DNA from: Oscillospiraceae bacterium
GTDB taxonomy: Bacteria; Bacillota; Clostridia; Oscillospirales; CAG-272
Direction of reading: 5' to 3'
NCBI GenBank assembly: GCA_015064415.1
Contig: SVSG01000002.1
Span: 1 to 64,000 of the forward strand
Length of the DNA: 64,000 nt
In this document: piece by piece, positions 8,369 to 17,345 of the stretch
Numbering within the stretch: position 1 is the first letter of the stretch
Layout of the letters: each line of letters starts with the position of its first letter
Notes under the pieces: generated by a model
Databases searched by the model: none
Told to the model about the DNA's origin: nothing
Seen by the model: the letters and a program-made list of their open reading frames with translations, nothing else
Translations under genes and position numbers: made by a program

Positions 8369-9307
8369 TCACTCTCCTTTTGTGATTTGGGTAAGGTTGG
8401 CATAGGCCAGTGCCCAGTTGCCGTTCGGCTTATAATGGAACAGATCCTTTTGCAGATAACTGAAGCGGCCGTTTTTCACCGCAGACAGTGCCGCCCAATC
8501 GGCGTTTTTCAGCATTTCGGTGACAAAGGCGCGGGAGGCGTCCTCATCCCCCATCGCGGTGAAAAAGATATAGTCGGGATCGGCGGCAAGGATGGCCTCC
8601 ATGGAAAGGCCGTCCAAAAGCAGGGGCGCATCGTCCGCAATATTGGTGGCGCCAAGCTCCTTCAGCATGGCGGCGGCGAAGTGATCCGCACTGCCCTTCG
8701 GCTTGACGGAGCGCGCCGAGGAGCCCGCCCGAATGAAGAGAATTCTCATACCGTCAAGGGGCTTTTTGGCCAAAACGGCATCAATTTGCGCCTTTTGCGC
8801 GGTGCCGTGCAGCTCGTAAAGCTCGGGGCGGCCCGTAAGGTCGGTACAGATCTTCAAAAGGGCAAGGTACTCCGCAAAGCACTCCACCCGCATTTGCGCC
8901 ACGGGGATGCCTGCCTCACGGCAAAGCGCGGCGGCCTCCACTTGTGCGGGGATGTCGGCAGAAAGGATCACGAAATCGGGCGCTGAGGCGATCAGCACCT
9001 CCGTATTGATCGTTTTGCCCGCGCCGTCATCCACCAAGGTGACCGAGGTGTCGCAAAAGCCGCGATCGACACTCTCACCCACGGTGATGGCAACCTTGCC
9101 CCCCGCAAGCCCCCAGACGTCGGCAAAGGAGGACAGTAAAACAGCCACACGTGTGGGGGTTTTCTTGACCGTGACCGTATATCCCGCGCTATCCGTGAAG
9201 GTATAGCGCGCCTCGGCACTATTGGGGCTGCTTGCCCCCGATGCGCAGGAGGTAAGAAGGAAAAGGAGCGCAAAGAAAAGCGCAAGCGGCTTACAGAGCT
9301 TTTTCAA
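8369..9307 (-). CDS. FecB/BtuF-type substrate-binding lipoprotein
   Basis: This 312-aa periplasmic-binding-type protein is anchored as a lipoprotein: a signal peptide with lipobox LLTSC near residue 21. Its class III binding-protein fold (ITVGESVDRGF..., APDFVILSADIPAQ..., AADPDYIFF) captures the ligand for the permease encoded next. Translation appears to start at a TTG, since AAGGA precedes it and the signal peptide begins right there. The 5' end overlaps the reductase gene by 17 nt. Histidines and tyrosines are scattered, so the ligand cannot be named. Confidence 0.88.
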   Translation of the reverse strand: MKKLCKPLALFFALLFLLTSCASGASSPNSAEARYTFTDSAGYTVTVKKTPTRVAVLLSSFADVWGLAGGKVAITVGESVDRGFCDTSVTLVDDGAGKTINTEVLIASAPDFVILSADIPAQVEAAALCREAGIPVAQMRVECFAEYLALLKICTDLTGRPELYELHGTAQKAQIDAVLAKKPLDGMRILFIRAGSSARSVKPKGSADHFAAAMLKELGATNIADDAPLLLDGLSMEAILAADPDYIFFTAMGDEDASRAFVTEMLKNADWAALSAVKNGRFSYLQKDLFHYKPNGNWALAYANLTQITKGE

Positions 9308-10232
9308 GAATTTCGTCCTTTCTTTGGAGCAGCTCGTCGGAAAGGATCATCTGTTCGGCTTTTTCAAAGCCCACACGCGCGACGGTGTCGGCAAGACGCT
9401 CACCGGCATTGCCTTGGTCGCGGAAGAACAGAATGATCTTTTCGATGACGGCAAGCACCTCGTCCTCGGTTTGGAAAAGACGGGAGAGTGCCGTGCCGCG
9501 TGCGACCTGCTTGCCCCAGCGACCGCCAAGTGTCACACGGAAGCCGCCCTCGTATTCCAGAGCGCCGAGCTTGCACGCGCGCACGCAACGGCCACAGGTG
9601 TTGCAGCTTTCCTCGATCGCGGGTCTGCCGTTCTCCATATGCAGGGTGTGGATGGGGCATGCCTTTTCGCAGGCACCGCAGCCCACGCATTTTTCAGCGA
9701 TCAGCTGAGGTACCCACGCGCCGATCACGCCCACGTCGTTGAGGTCGGGCTTGACACAGTTGTTCGGGCATCCGCCCACGCCGATCTTGAATTTGTGGGG
9801 GAGCTTGACGGCGTGATAGCCGACATAAAAGCGCTCGTGGATCTTCTGGGAAAGACCGTAAGTATCGCAAAGGCCGAACACGCAGGTCGTGCCCTTGCAG
9901 GAAACGACGGGGCGCACGCGCGGACCCGTGCCGCCCACCATCAGACCGTGCTTGGCAAGCTCGATGCAGAAGGGCTGGATCATCTCAAAGGGGATGCCCT
10001 GCACCTCGACGGTCTGGCGGGTGGTGAAGGCGACCTCGCCCTTGCCGAAGCGGCGTGCGGCGTCTGCAATGGCGTACATCTCGTCGGCGGTGATCTTGCC
10101 GTTGCGGGTGATCACGCGGGCGTTGAAGCAGTCCTCGGTGGTCTTGTCGCGCAAAAAGCCGAGCCCCTTGACGCGCTGGATGTCAGCGGCGGGAACGGTG
10201 CATTTGGGATAAATGGTCGGATCGTATTTCAT
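9291..10232 (-). CDS. siroheme/4Fe-4S sulfite reductase-like protein (AsrC-like)
   Basis: This 313-aa protein of the nitrite/sulfite reductase superfamily resembles the single-subunit AsrC type. Residues 10-70 form the ferredoxin-like half domain. CKGTTCVFG and GGCPNNC provide the four cysteines that bind the siroheme-coupled 4Fe-4S cluster. Two further ferredoxin motifs follow (CVGCGACEKACP and CNTCGRCVRACK). The track start is too long. The ATG at 10232 follows AAAGGAGAC and gives the family N-terminus. No AsrA or AsrB partner is present. Instead the gene leads an ABC importer operon, so it may act on an imported tetrapyrrole or metal complex rather than on sulfite. That role is inference. 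Confidence 0.82.
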   Translation of the reverse strand: MKYDPTIYPKCTVPAADIQRVKGLGFLRDKTTEDCFNARVITRNGKITADEMYAIADAARRFGKGEVAFTTRQTVEVQGIPFEMIQPFCIELAKHGLMVGGTGPRVRPVVSCKGTTCVFGLCDTYGLSQKIHERFYVGYHAVKLPHKFKIGVGGCPNNCVKPDLNDVGVIGAWVPQLIAEKCVGCGACEKACPIHTLHMENGRPAIEESCNTCGRCVRACKLGALEYEGGFRVTLGGRWGKQVARGTALSRLFQTEDEVLAVIEKIILFFRDQGNAGERLADTVARVGFEKAEQMILSDELLQRKDEILEKAL

Positions 10233-10265
10233 AAGAAAGTCTCCTTTCGGTTTTTCGTTGCTTTC

Positions 10266-10295
10266 ATTATAACATAGACGCGCGGAAAAAGTCAA
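10266..10295 (-). promoter_or_regulatory. promoter of the reductase-ABC operon
   Basis: Minus strand TTGACT, an 18-nt spacer and TATAAT, divergent from the glycosidase gene. Confidence 0.65.
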
Positions 10296-10369
10296 GAAAT
10301 GGGCGCGTTTCTCTTTACTTTTTTGCAAAAATGTGATACAATGCAGAAAAAGCCATACGGAGGTAGAGT

Positions 10370-13300
10370 ATGCTTTATCCAAAGAAAAACGAACCGGCGC
10401 TTTCAAAGGCGCTTTTTGAAAATCCCACGGCGGAATACCGCGGCACACCCTTTTGGGCATGGAACTGCAAGTTGGAGAAAAAGGAGCTGGAAACGCAGAT
10501 CGAGGGCTTTGCCGAGATGGGCTTTGGCGGCTTTCACATGCACGTGCGCTCCGGACTTTATAACGAGTATCTGGGCGAGGAGTTCATGGACCTTGTGGCA
10601 GATTGCGTGAGCAAGGCGAAAAAAGACAGCATGCTGGCGTGGCTGTATGACGAGGACCGCTGGCCCTCCGGCTTTGGGGGCGGGCTTGTCACCAAGGAAA
10701 AGAAGTATCGCCGCCGCTATCTGATCTTTACAAGGACGCCCTATACCGCCGAGGAGATGGCGTATAACCCTCCCTTTGACAGTAAGGGCGGGGAAATGGA
10801 CATGCACGTGGGGCGCCGCGGCGGGCAGGATAAAACGCTGCTTGCCAGATACGACGTGGTGCAGGACGCCGAGGGGAGTCTTATCTCTTACCGCCGTCTG
10901 GGCGATGGCGAGAGAGCCGTTGGCATCGAGTGGTTTTTGTATGCGGAGACACAGCGTTGCGGCGGTCGCTACAATGGCGAGACCTACGTCGATACGCTTT
11001 CCCGCGAGGCAATGACGCGCTTCGTGGAGGTCACGCACGAGGCCTACCGCAAAAAGATCGGTGAGGAGTTCGGCAAGACCGTACCCTCTATTTTCACCGA
11101 CGAGCCGCAGTTCTCCTTCAAATCGGGATTGCGCTTTGCAAAGGGTGAGGACGATGCCACGATGCCCTGGACCAACGATTTTGACGAGAGTTTCCGCGCG
11201 GCGTACGGCTACTCGATCTTAGACAGAATGCCTGAGGTGTTTTTCGAGCAAGCGAACGGTGCCGTATCGCAGGCGCGCTATCACTTCCACGATCACGTAA
11301 CCGAGAGATTTGTCACGGGCTTTGCCGATACGCTGGGCGCTTGGTGTGACAAAAACGGCATTTTGCTGACGGGGCATATGATGGACGAGCCCACGCTGTC
11401 GGCGCAGAGCCGCTCGGTGGGTGATGCGATGCGCTCCTACCGCTCCTTCAGCTTGCCCGGCATTGATATGCTGTCCGATCGCCACGAATATACCACCGCC
11501 AAGCAGGCGCAATCCGCCGTGCACCAGAAGGGCGACGAGGGCATGATGAGCGAGCTTTACGGCGTGACCACGTGGGATTTTGATTTCCGTGGACATAAGC
11601 TGTACGGCGACTGGCAGGCGGCGCTTGGCGTGACGGTGCGCGTGCCGCACCTTGCGTGGGTGTCGATGGAGGGGCAGGCGAAGCGCGATTACCCCGCCTC
11701 GATCAACTATCAATCCCCGTGGTACCGCGAGTATAAGTATATAGAGGATCACTTTGCCCGTGTCAACACCGCTATGGTGCGCGGATGTCCCGTGGTGCGC
11801 GTGGGTGTGATCCACCCCATCGAAAGCTACTGGATCCATTACGGTCCCTCGGATCAGACGGGCGCGTTGCGCAAAACGCTGGATCAGCGCTTTGCGGACT
11901 TCACCAAATGGATGCTGTTTGGCAGTATGGACTTTGATTTCATCTGTGAGGCAACGCTTCCTCTTTATTGTAAGGAGGGCGGCGCGCCGTTGCAGGTGGG
12001 CAAGATGCAATATGACGTCATTGTGGTGCCTGCGTGCGAGACGTTGCGCGCCACCACGGTGGAGCGCTTGGAGCAGTTCCGGAAGGCGGGCGGTCGCGTG
12101 ATCTTTATGGACAGCGCCCCCGCGCTGGTGGACGCGTTGCCGAGCGAAAAGGGCGCGGAGCTTGCCGCGTGCAGTGAGGTGATCCCGTTTGACGAGAACG
12201 CGCTGCTGCAGTCCCTTGAGGACGTGCGCGAGGTCGAGCTGCGCAACAAGCGCACGGGAATGCTGACCGACGATCTTTTGTATCAGCTGCGCGAGGACGG
12301 CGAGGGCCGTTGGCTCTTCGTGGCGCGCGGCAAGCAGCCGAAGAACTACGACCTTGCCGAGACCGAGAAGGTGCTGATCAAGGTGCGCGGCAGCTACGTG
12401 CCTACGCTTTACGATACCCTGACGGGCAAGACCGCGCCGATGTCCGCTTACCGCGAGGGCGTGTATACCGTGATCCCCGTGACGCTGTATCAGCACGATA
12501 GTGTCCTGATCCGTCTTGCCGTGGGTGAGCCCGTGATGCTGCCCGAGCAAGGGGCAAAGAAGCGCAAAGCGCTGGCGGTGCCCGCAACGGTACCCTTTAC
12601 GCTGGGGGAGCCGAACGTATTGGTTCTGGATATGGCAAGCTGGTCGCTGGACGGCGGCAAGGAGCAGCCGCGCGAGGAGATTTTGCGCGCGGACAGCGCC
12701 GTGCGCGCGGCGCTTGGATACAAGCCCTGGGGCGGCTCTGCCGTACAGCCCTGGGCATTGCCGAGCGTGCCGCCCGCACATAAGGTGTGCCTGACGTATC
12801 AATTTGAAAGCGAGATCGAGGTACCCTTGGCGCTTCTTGGCGTGGAGCGCCCGGAGGGGATGCGCATCACCCTCAACGGCGCGCCTGTTTCCACCGAGGT
12901 AAAGGGCTATTACGTGGACCGCTCGATCAAGACGCTGGCGCTGCCTTCCATTCAAAAAGGAAGCAACGTGCTGGTCATCGAAAAGGAATACGGCGAGCGC
13001 AGCGCGATCGAGGCGATCTACATTCTGGGCGCATTCGGCGTGCGCGTGACGGGCAGCGTGGCAAAGATCGTGCCGTTTCCCGAAACGCTTGGTTTCGCTG
13101 ATATTGTGCATCAGGGCTTGCCCTTTTACAGCGGCAAGCTGGATTATCACTTTGACGTGGAGACCGCAGGCGGCGAGCTTGCCGTCACGGTGCCGCGCTA
13201 TCGCGCTACCGTGCTGCGCATCGGTGCCGACGGGCAAAGCGTTCCCGTGGCGTTCTCGCCCTACACGGCGCACTTGGCGCTCCCTGCAGGCAAGCACCGT

Positions 13301-13483
13301 GTGAGCGTGGAGGCGTATATCCCGCGCACCAACGGCTTTGCGCCGTTGCACAACTGCGACGAGACCTGCGCCTATCAGAACCCTGCGGCATGGCGCACCG
13401 AGGGGGATAAATGGAGCTATGAGTATTGCCTTACCCGTGAGGGAATTCTGGCGGCTCCGCGCTTTGAGGAAATCGAAAAATAA
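10370..13483 (+). CDS. GH106-like glycoside hydrolase (putative alpha-L-rhamnosidase)
   Basis: This 1037-aa protein has no signal peptide, so it probably acts on imported oligosaccharides. The N-terminal 400 residues match the GH106/rhamnosidase-like type: PFWAWN near residue 27, then GFGGFHMHVRSGL and WLYDEDRWPSGFGGG near residue 95, all shared by that family. A glutamine amidotransferase-like middle domain (IVVPACETL...FRKAGGRVIF) follows. The C-terminal 350 residues are beta-sandwich-like, consistent with a carbohydrate-binding jelly roll. Substrate preference cannot be read from sequence. The start is set by CGGAGGTAG eight bases before the ATG. A weak TTTACT-17-TACAAT promoter lies at 10314-10342. 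Confidence 0.8.
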   Translation: MLYPKKNEPALSKALFENPTAEYRGTPFWAWNCKLEKKELETQIEGFAEMGFGGFHMHVRSGLYNEYLGEEFMDLVADCVSKAKKDSMLAWLYDEDRWPSGFGGGLVTKEKKYRRRYLIFTRTPYTAEEMAYNPPFDSKGGEMDMHVGRRGGQDKTLLARYDVVQDAEGSLISYRRLGDGERAVGIEWFLYAETQRCGGRYNGETYVDTLSREAMTRFVEVTHEAYRKKIGEEFGKTVPSIFTDEPQFSFKSGLRFAKGEDDATMPWTNDFDESFRAAYGYSILDRMPEVFFEQANGAVSQARYHFHDHVTERFVTGFADTLGAWCDKNGILLTGHMMDEPTLSAQSRSVGDAMRSYRSFSLPGIDMLSDRHEYTTAKQAQSAVHQKGDEGMMSELYGVTTWDFDFRGHKLYGDWQAALGVTVRVPHLAWVSMEGQAKRDYPASINYQSPWYREYKYIEDHFARVNTAMVRGCPVVRVGVIHPIESYWIHYGPSDQTGALRKTLDQRFADFTKWMLFGSMDFDFICEATLPLYCKEGGAPLQVGKMQYDVIVVPACETLRATTVERLEQFRKAGGRVIFMDSAPALVDALPSEKGAELAACSEVIPFDENALLQSLEDVREVELRNKRTGMLTDDLLYQLREDGEGRWLFVARGKQPKNYDLAETEKVLIKVRGSYVPTLYDTLTGKTAPMSAYREGVYTVIPVTLYQHDSVLIRLAVGEPVMLPEQGAKKRKALAVPATVPFTLGEPNVLVLDMASWSLDGGKEQPREEILRADSAVRAALGYKPWGGSAVQPWALPSVPPAHKVCLTYQFESEIEVPLALLGVERPEGMRITLNGAPVSTEVKGYYVDRSIKTLALPSIQKGSNVLVIEKEYGERSAIEAIYILGAFGVRVTGSVAKIVPFPETLGFADIVHQGLPFYSGKLDYHFDVETAGGELAVTVPRYRATVLRIGADGQSVPVAFSPYTAHLALPAGKHRVSVEAYIPRTNGFAPLHNCDETCAYQNPAAWRTEGDKWSYEYCLTREGILAAPRFEEIEK

Positions 13484-13487
13484 CGCA

Positions 13488-13523
13488 AAGAGCCCTCCCG
13501 CATCATGCGGGAGAGCTCTTTTT
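13488..13523 (+). terminator. terminator after the GH106-like gene
   Basis: AAAGAGC-CTCCCGCAT pairs with ATGCGGGAG-GCTCTTTTT with one internal mismatch. Confidence 0.85.
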
Positions 13524-13530
13524 GCACGTT

Positions 13531-13612
13531 TGGAATAAATATTCAACAATATTCATTGAATTATTCACATTCCCCTCATGCAATTTGTGAAAAAAGCGTG
13601 AATTAAGAATTC
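13531..13612 (+). promoter_or_regulatory. ARG-box-like operators upstream of argG
   Basis: Three sites resemble the ArgR/AhrC box TGAAT-4N-ATTCA. GGAATAAATATTCA (13532-13545) is close to perfect. CATTGAATTATTCAC (13554-13568) holds overlapping half sites. TGAATTAAGAATTC (13599-13612) lies just before the -35 element. Repression by an ArgR-family protein in the presence of arginine is the established role of such boxes. No argR gene is in the window. Confidence 0.65.
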
Positions 13613-13627
13613 TTTTTATAAAAGGGC

Positions 13628-13656
13628 TTGACAGAGATGCAAAAGAGGTGTATAAT
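13628..13656 (+). promoter_or_regulatory. arg operon promoter
   Basis: TTGACA, a 17-nt spacer and TATAAT: perfect consensus, 51 nt before the argG ATG. Confidence 0.8.
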
Positions 13657-13706
13657 AATCAGCGTTGAAATAAATTCACTGCATATTTATGCGAGGAGGC
13701 AGTATC

Positions 13707-14930
13707 ATGAACAAGAAGGATATCAAAAAGGTAGTTTTGGCTTATTCGGGCGGCTTGGACACGTCCATCATCATCCCGTGGCTGAAAGAGAATTATAACA
13801 ACTGTGAGGTCATCGCCGTTTCCGGTAACGTGGGTCAGGCCGACGAGCTGGAGGGCCTGGAGGAAAAGGCCATCAAGACGGGCGCCTCCAAGTGCTACGT
13901 GCTGGATCTCACCGACGATTACGTGGATAACTACATCATCCCCTGCGTGAAGGCAGGCGCGATCTACGAGGAATATCTGCTTGGCACCAGCCACGCCCGC
14001 CCCTGCATTGCAAAGGCGCTGGTTGACGTTGCCATCAAGGAGGGTGCAGATGCCATCGCACACGGCTGCACCGGTAAGGGCAACGACCAGGTGCGTTTTG
14101 AGCTGACCATCAAGCGCTTCGCCCCCGATATGCCCATCATCGCCCCTTGGCGTGAGTGGGATATCAAGTCCCGTGAGGAGGAGATCGACTACGCCGAGGC
14201 GCACAACGTGCCGTTGAAGATCAACCGCGAGACCAACTACTCCAAGGACAAGAACCTTTGGCATCTGTCTCACGAGGGTCTGGACCTTGAGGACACCGGC
14301 AACGAGCCGCAGTACGAAAAGCAGGGCTTCCTTGAAATGGGTGTTTCCCCCATCAACGCGCCCGACACCCCCACCTACGTGGAGCTGGATTTCGAGCAGG
14401 GTGTACCCGTGGCCCTGAACGGTGAGAAGATGAGCGCCAAGAACATCATCTTTGCCCTTAACAAGCTGGGCGGCGAGAACGGCATCGGCCTTCTGGACAT
14501 CGTCGAGAACCGTCTTGTCGGCATGAAGTGCCGCGGCGTGTACGAGACCCCCGGCGGAGCCATCCTTTACAAGGCACACAGCGTGTTGGAAACGCTCTGC
14601 CTTGACAAGTACACCATGCACGAAAAGCAGAAGCTGGCCGTCACCTACGGCGAGCTGGTCTACAACGGCCAGTGGTTCACCACCCTGCGCGAGTCCCTTG
14701 CCGCCTTCGTTGACAAGACCCAGGAGCACGTGACCGGTAAGGTGAGACTGAAGCTTTACAAGGGCAACATGATCAACGCAGGCGCTTGGAGCCCCTACAC
14801 GCTTTATAGCGAGGAGATCGCCACCTTCGGTGAGAGCAACTACAACCAGAAGGATGCAGAGGGCTTTATCAACCTGTTTGGTCTGCCGCTTCAGGTACAG
14901 GCGCTTTCCGAGCAGGGCAAGCTGAAATAA
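13707..14930 (+). CDS. argG: argininosuccinate synthase
   Basis: This enzyme joins citrulline and aspartate using ATP to give argininosuccinate, the penultimate step of arginine synthesis. The 407-aa protein has the PP-loop motif AYSGGLDTS at residues 11-19, the substrate motif [13 protein letters not shown] near 118, and the expected full length. The ATG at 13707 sits behind a strong AGGAGG site. The track's upstream start would include the ribosome site. It is the first gene of a seven-gene arginine cluster directly behind ARG-box-like sites, so it should respond to arginine. Confidence 0.96.
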   Translation: MNKKDIKKVVLAYSGGLDTSIIIPWLKENYNNCEVIAVSGNVGQADELEGLEEKAIKTGASKCYVLDLTDDYVDNYIIPCVKAGAIYEEYLLGTSHARPCIAKALVDVAIKEGADAIAHGCTGKGNDQVRFELTIKRFAPDMPIIAPWREWDIKSREEEIDYAEAHNVPLKINRETNYSKDKNLWHLSHEGLDLEDTGNEPQYEKQGFLEMGVSPINAPDTPTYVELDFEQGVPVALNGEKMSAKNIIFALNKLGGENGIGLLDIVENRLVGMKCRGVYETPGGAILYKAHSVLETLCLDKYTMHEKQKLAVTYGELVYNGQWFTTLRESLAAFVDKTQEHVTGKVRLKLYKGNMINAGAWSPYTLYSEEIATFGESNYNQKDAEGFINLFGLPLQVQALSEQGKLK

Positions 14931-14971
14931 TCGGCGACTGACTCATTTCGAGCGGAACAAAAACATAAAAC

Positions 14972-15004
14972 GGACTGCCGTTCCTCAAAAAGACGCGGCA
15001 GTCC
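14972..15004 (+). promoter_or_regulatory. argG-argH intergenic hairpin
   Basis: GGACTGCCG (14972-14980) pairs with CGGCAGTCC (14996-15004), 9 perfect base pairs. No T-run follows, so it is more likely an mRNA processing or stability element than a terminator. It could set a higher argG than argH level. Confidence 0.55.
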
Positions 15005-15040
15005 TATGGTATTCTTTAAGGTAGATACGGGAGAGCAAGC

Positions 15041-16414
15041 ATGGCAAAAATGTGGGCAGGCAGAACGGCGGGCGAGACCGACCGTTTGGCAGACGATTTC
15101 AATTCCTCGATCCATTTTGACAGCAGAATGTATGCCGAGGACATCAAGGGCAGCATGGCGCACGCCGCAATGCTGGGTGCCAAGGGCATCATCACCAAAA
15201 AGGAGGCCGATACCCTCATTGAGGGGCTGGCGGGCATCCTTTCCGACCTTGACTGCGGCAAGCTGGAATTTGATATGAGCGCAGAGGATATTCATATGTT
15301 CGTGGAGCAGGTGCTCACCGAGCGTCTTGGCGACGTGGGCAAAAAGCTGCACACGGCAAGAAGCCGAAATGATCAGGTGGCGCTGGATTTGCGGATGTAT
15401 CTGCGCGCGGAGCTTGACGAGATCGTGAAGCTTGCAAAGGATCTGATCGCTGCCGTCACCGAAAAGGCGGAGGAGTACGCCGACGTCATTATGCCGGGCT
15501 ACACGCATCTGCAACGCGCGCAACCGATCCTGTTTGGCCATCACCTGATGGCATATGCCATGATGCTGTTGCGCGACGTGGAGCGCCTTGGCGATTGCCG
15601 CAAGAGAATGAATCTTTCGCCCATCGGGTGCTGTGCGCTGGCGGGCACGACCTACGATACCGACCGCCATTTTGAGGCAGGGCAGCTCGAGTTTGACGGC
15701 ATCTGTCGCAACAGCTTGGACGGTGTTTCCGACCGCGATTTCGCGCTGGAGATGCTTTCCGCCCTCTCGATTCTGATGATGCATCTGTCCCGCTTCTCGG
15801 AGGAGGTCATCCTTTGGTGCAGCTGGGAATTCAAATTTGTGGAGCTTTCGGATGCCTACACCACGGGCTCGTCGATCATGCCGCAGAAAAAGAACCCCGA
15901 CATGGCGGAGCTGGTGCGCGGCAAGACGGGACGCGTGTACGGCGATCTGATGGCACTGCTCACCACCCTCAAGGGCATTCCGCTTGCCTACAACAAGGAT
16001 ATGCAGGAGGACAAGGAGAGCATTTTCGACGCGGTGGACACCGTGAAAATGTGCTTGCAGGTGTTTACCGGTATGGTCGGCACGATGCAGGCGAACAAGG
16101 AAAATATGCTGCGCGCCGCGCAAAAGGGCTTTATCAACGCCACCGACCTTGCCGATTATCTGGTGAAGAAGGGGATGCCCTTCCGCAGTGCTTACAAAAT
16201 TTCGGGCGGGCTTGTGGCGTATTGCATCCGTGAAAACACGGTGCTGGAGGAGCTGCCGCTTGCGGTTTACAAAGCGCAAAGCGACCTCTTTGACACCGAT
16301 CTGTACGATGCGATCTCGCTTCGTACCTGCGTGGAAACACGCATTTCCGAGGGCGGTACCTCGCTTGCGTCCGTCAAGGCGCAGATCGCTTACGTAAAGG
16401 AGCAACTGAAATGA
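15041..16414 (+). CDS. argH: argininosuccinate lyase
   Basis: This enzyme splits argininosuccinate into arginine and fumarate. The 457-aa protein is full length for the fumarase/aspartase superfamily, with WAGRTAGETD at the N-terminus, HTARSRNDQVALD near residue 105, THLQRAQP near 160 and the signature loop GSSIMPQKKNPD near 278. The ATG is preceded by GGGAGAG. A hairpin separates it from argG, and it is coupled to argC by a 4-nt overlap. Confidence 0.96.
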   Translation: MAKMWAGRTAGETDRLADDFNSSIHFDSRMYAEDIKGSMAHAAMLGAKGIITKKEADTLIEGLAGILSDLDCGKLEFDMSAEDIHMFVEQVLTERLGDVGKKLHTARSRNDQVALDLRMYLRAELDEIVKLAKDLIAAVTEKAEEYADVIMPGYTHLQRAQPILFGHHLMAYAMMLLRDVERLGDCRKRMNLSPIGCCALAGTTYDTDRHFEAGQLEFDGICRNSLDGVSDRDFALEMLSALSILMMHLSRFSEEVILWCSWEFKFVELSDAYTTGSSIMPQKKNPDMAELVRGKTGRVYGDLMALLTTLKGIPLAYNKDMQEDKESIFDAVDTVKMCLQVFTGMVGTMQANKENMLRAAQKGFINATDLADYLVKKGMPFRSAYKISGGLVAYCIRENTVLEELPLAVYKAQSDLFDTDLYDAISLRTCVETRISEGGTSLASVKAQIAYVKEQLK

Positions 16415-17334
16415 CAAAAGTATTTATTGACGGCTCGGCGGGCACCACGGGGCTTCGTATTCACGAGCGCCTGGCCGCACGTGCCGATCTGGAACTCTTG
16501 ATCCTGCCCGACGAGATGCGCAAGGATCCCGCCGCGCGTGCCGAGATGCTGAAAAGCGCAGACGTTGCCTTCTTGTGCCTGCCCGATGCCGCCGCCATCG
16601 AGGCGGTGGGGCTGGCAGGGGAGAGCAACGTGAGAATGATTGACACCTCCACCGCGCACCGCACCAATCCCGCGTGGGCATACGGCTTTGCGGAGCTTGC
16701 GGGCAAGCGCGAACAGATCGCGGCCTCCTCTCGTGTGGCGAACCCCGGCTGTCATGCCAGCGGCTTTGTGGCGCTGGTCGAGCCGCTTGTGCGCGCAGGA
16801 TTGATCGCCGCCGACGTGGCACTCACGTGTGTGTCCCTTACGGGCTATTCGGGCGGCGGCAAAAAGATGATCGCGGAGTATGAGGACGCGGCGCGTGATC
16901 CGCTTCTGGATGCACCCCGCCAGTACGGCCTTACCCAAACGCACAAGCATCTGCCCGAGATGTGCGCCGTCACGGGGCTTACCGTGGCGCCTGCTTTCTG
17001 CCCCATCGTGGCGGATTTTTACAGCGGAATGGAGGTCACGGTGCCGTTGTTCAAAAAGGATCTGCGCGGTACGGTAGCGGACATCCGCGCGTTGTATGCC
17101 GATCTTTACAACACCAAGCTTTTGCACTACAATGCCGAGATGGGAGAGGGCGGTCTGCTTTCCGCCGCGGCCTTCTCGGGGCGCGACGATATGGAACTTG
17201 GCGTGTTCGGCAACGACGAGCGCGTGCTGCTGGTCTCCCGCTTTGACAATCTTGGCAAGGGCGCATCGGGCGCGGCCATTCAGAATATGAACATTATGCT
17301 CGGCATGGACGAGACCACCGGGCTTTGCGTATAA
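16411..17334 (+). CDS. argC: N-acetyl-gamma-glutamyl-phosphate reductase, short type
   Basis: This NADPH-dependent enzyme reduces N-acetylglutamyl phosphate to the semialdehyde in the ornithine branch. At 307 aa it belongs to the shorter class of ArgC. It has the nucleotide-binding start VFIDGSAGTTGLRI, catalytic cysteine motif ANPGCHASG near residue 112, and HKHLPEM near 186. ATGA overlap with argH gives translational coupling, helped by AAAGGAG inside the argH end. The short type is usually found in proteobacteria and some Clostridia, as here. Confidence 0.94.
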   Translation: MTKVFIDGSAGTTGLRIHERLAARADLELLILPDEMRKDPAARAEMLKSADVAFLCLPDAAAIEAVGLAGESNVRMIDTSTAHRTNPAWAYGFAELAGKREQIAASSRVANPGCHASGFVALVEPLVRAGLIAADVALTCVSLTGYSGGGKKMIAEYEDAARDPLLDAPRQYGLTQTHKHLPEMCAVTGLTVAPAFCPIVADFYSGMEVTVPLFKKDLRGTVADIRALYADLYNTKLLHYNAEMGEGGLLSAAAFSGRDDMELGVFGNDERVLLVSRFDNLGKGASGAAIQNMNIMLGMDETTGLCV

Positions 17335-17345
17335 AGGAGTTAGCT

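Noticed and set aside
11219-13549. 776-aa minus-strand ORF
   Set aside because: It is the antisense shadow of the GH106-like gene. It is His/Arg-rich with no family match and no ribosome site.
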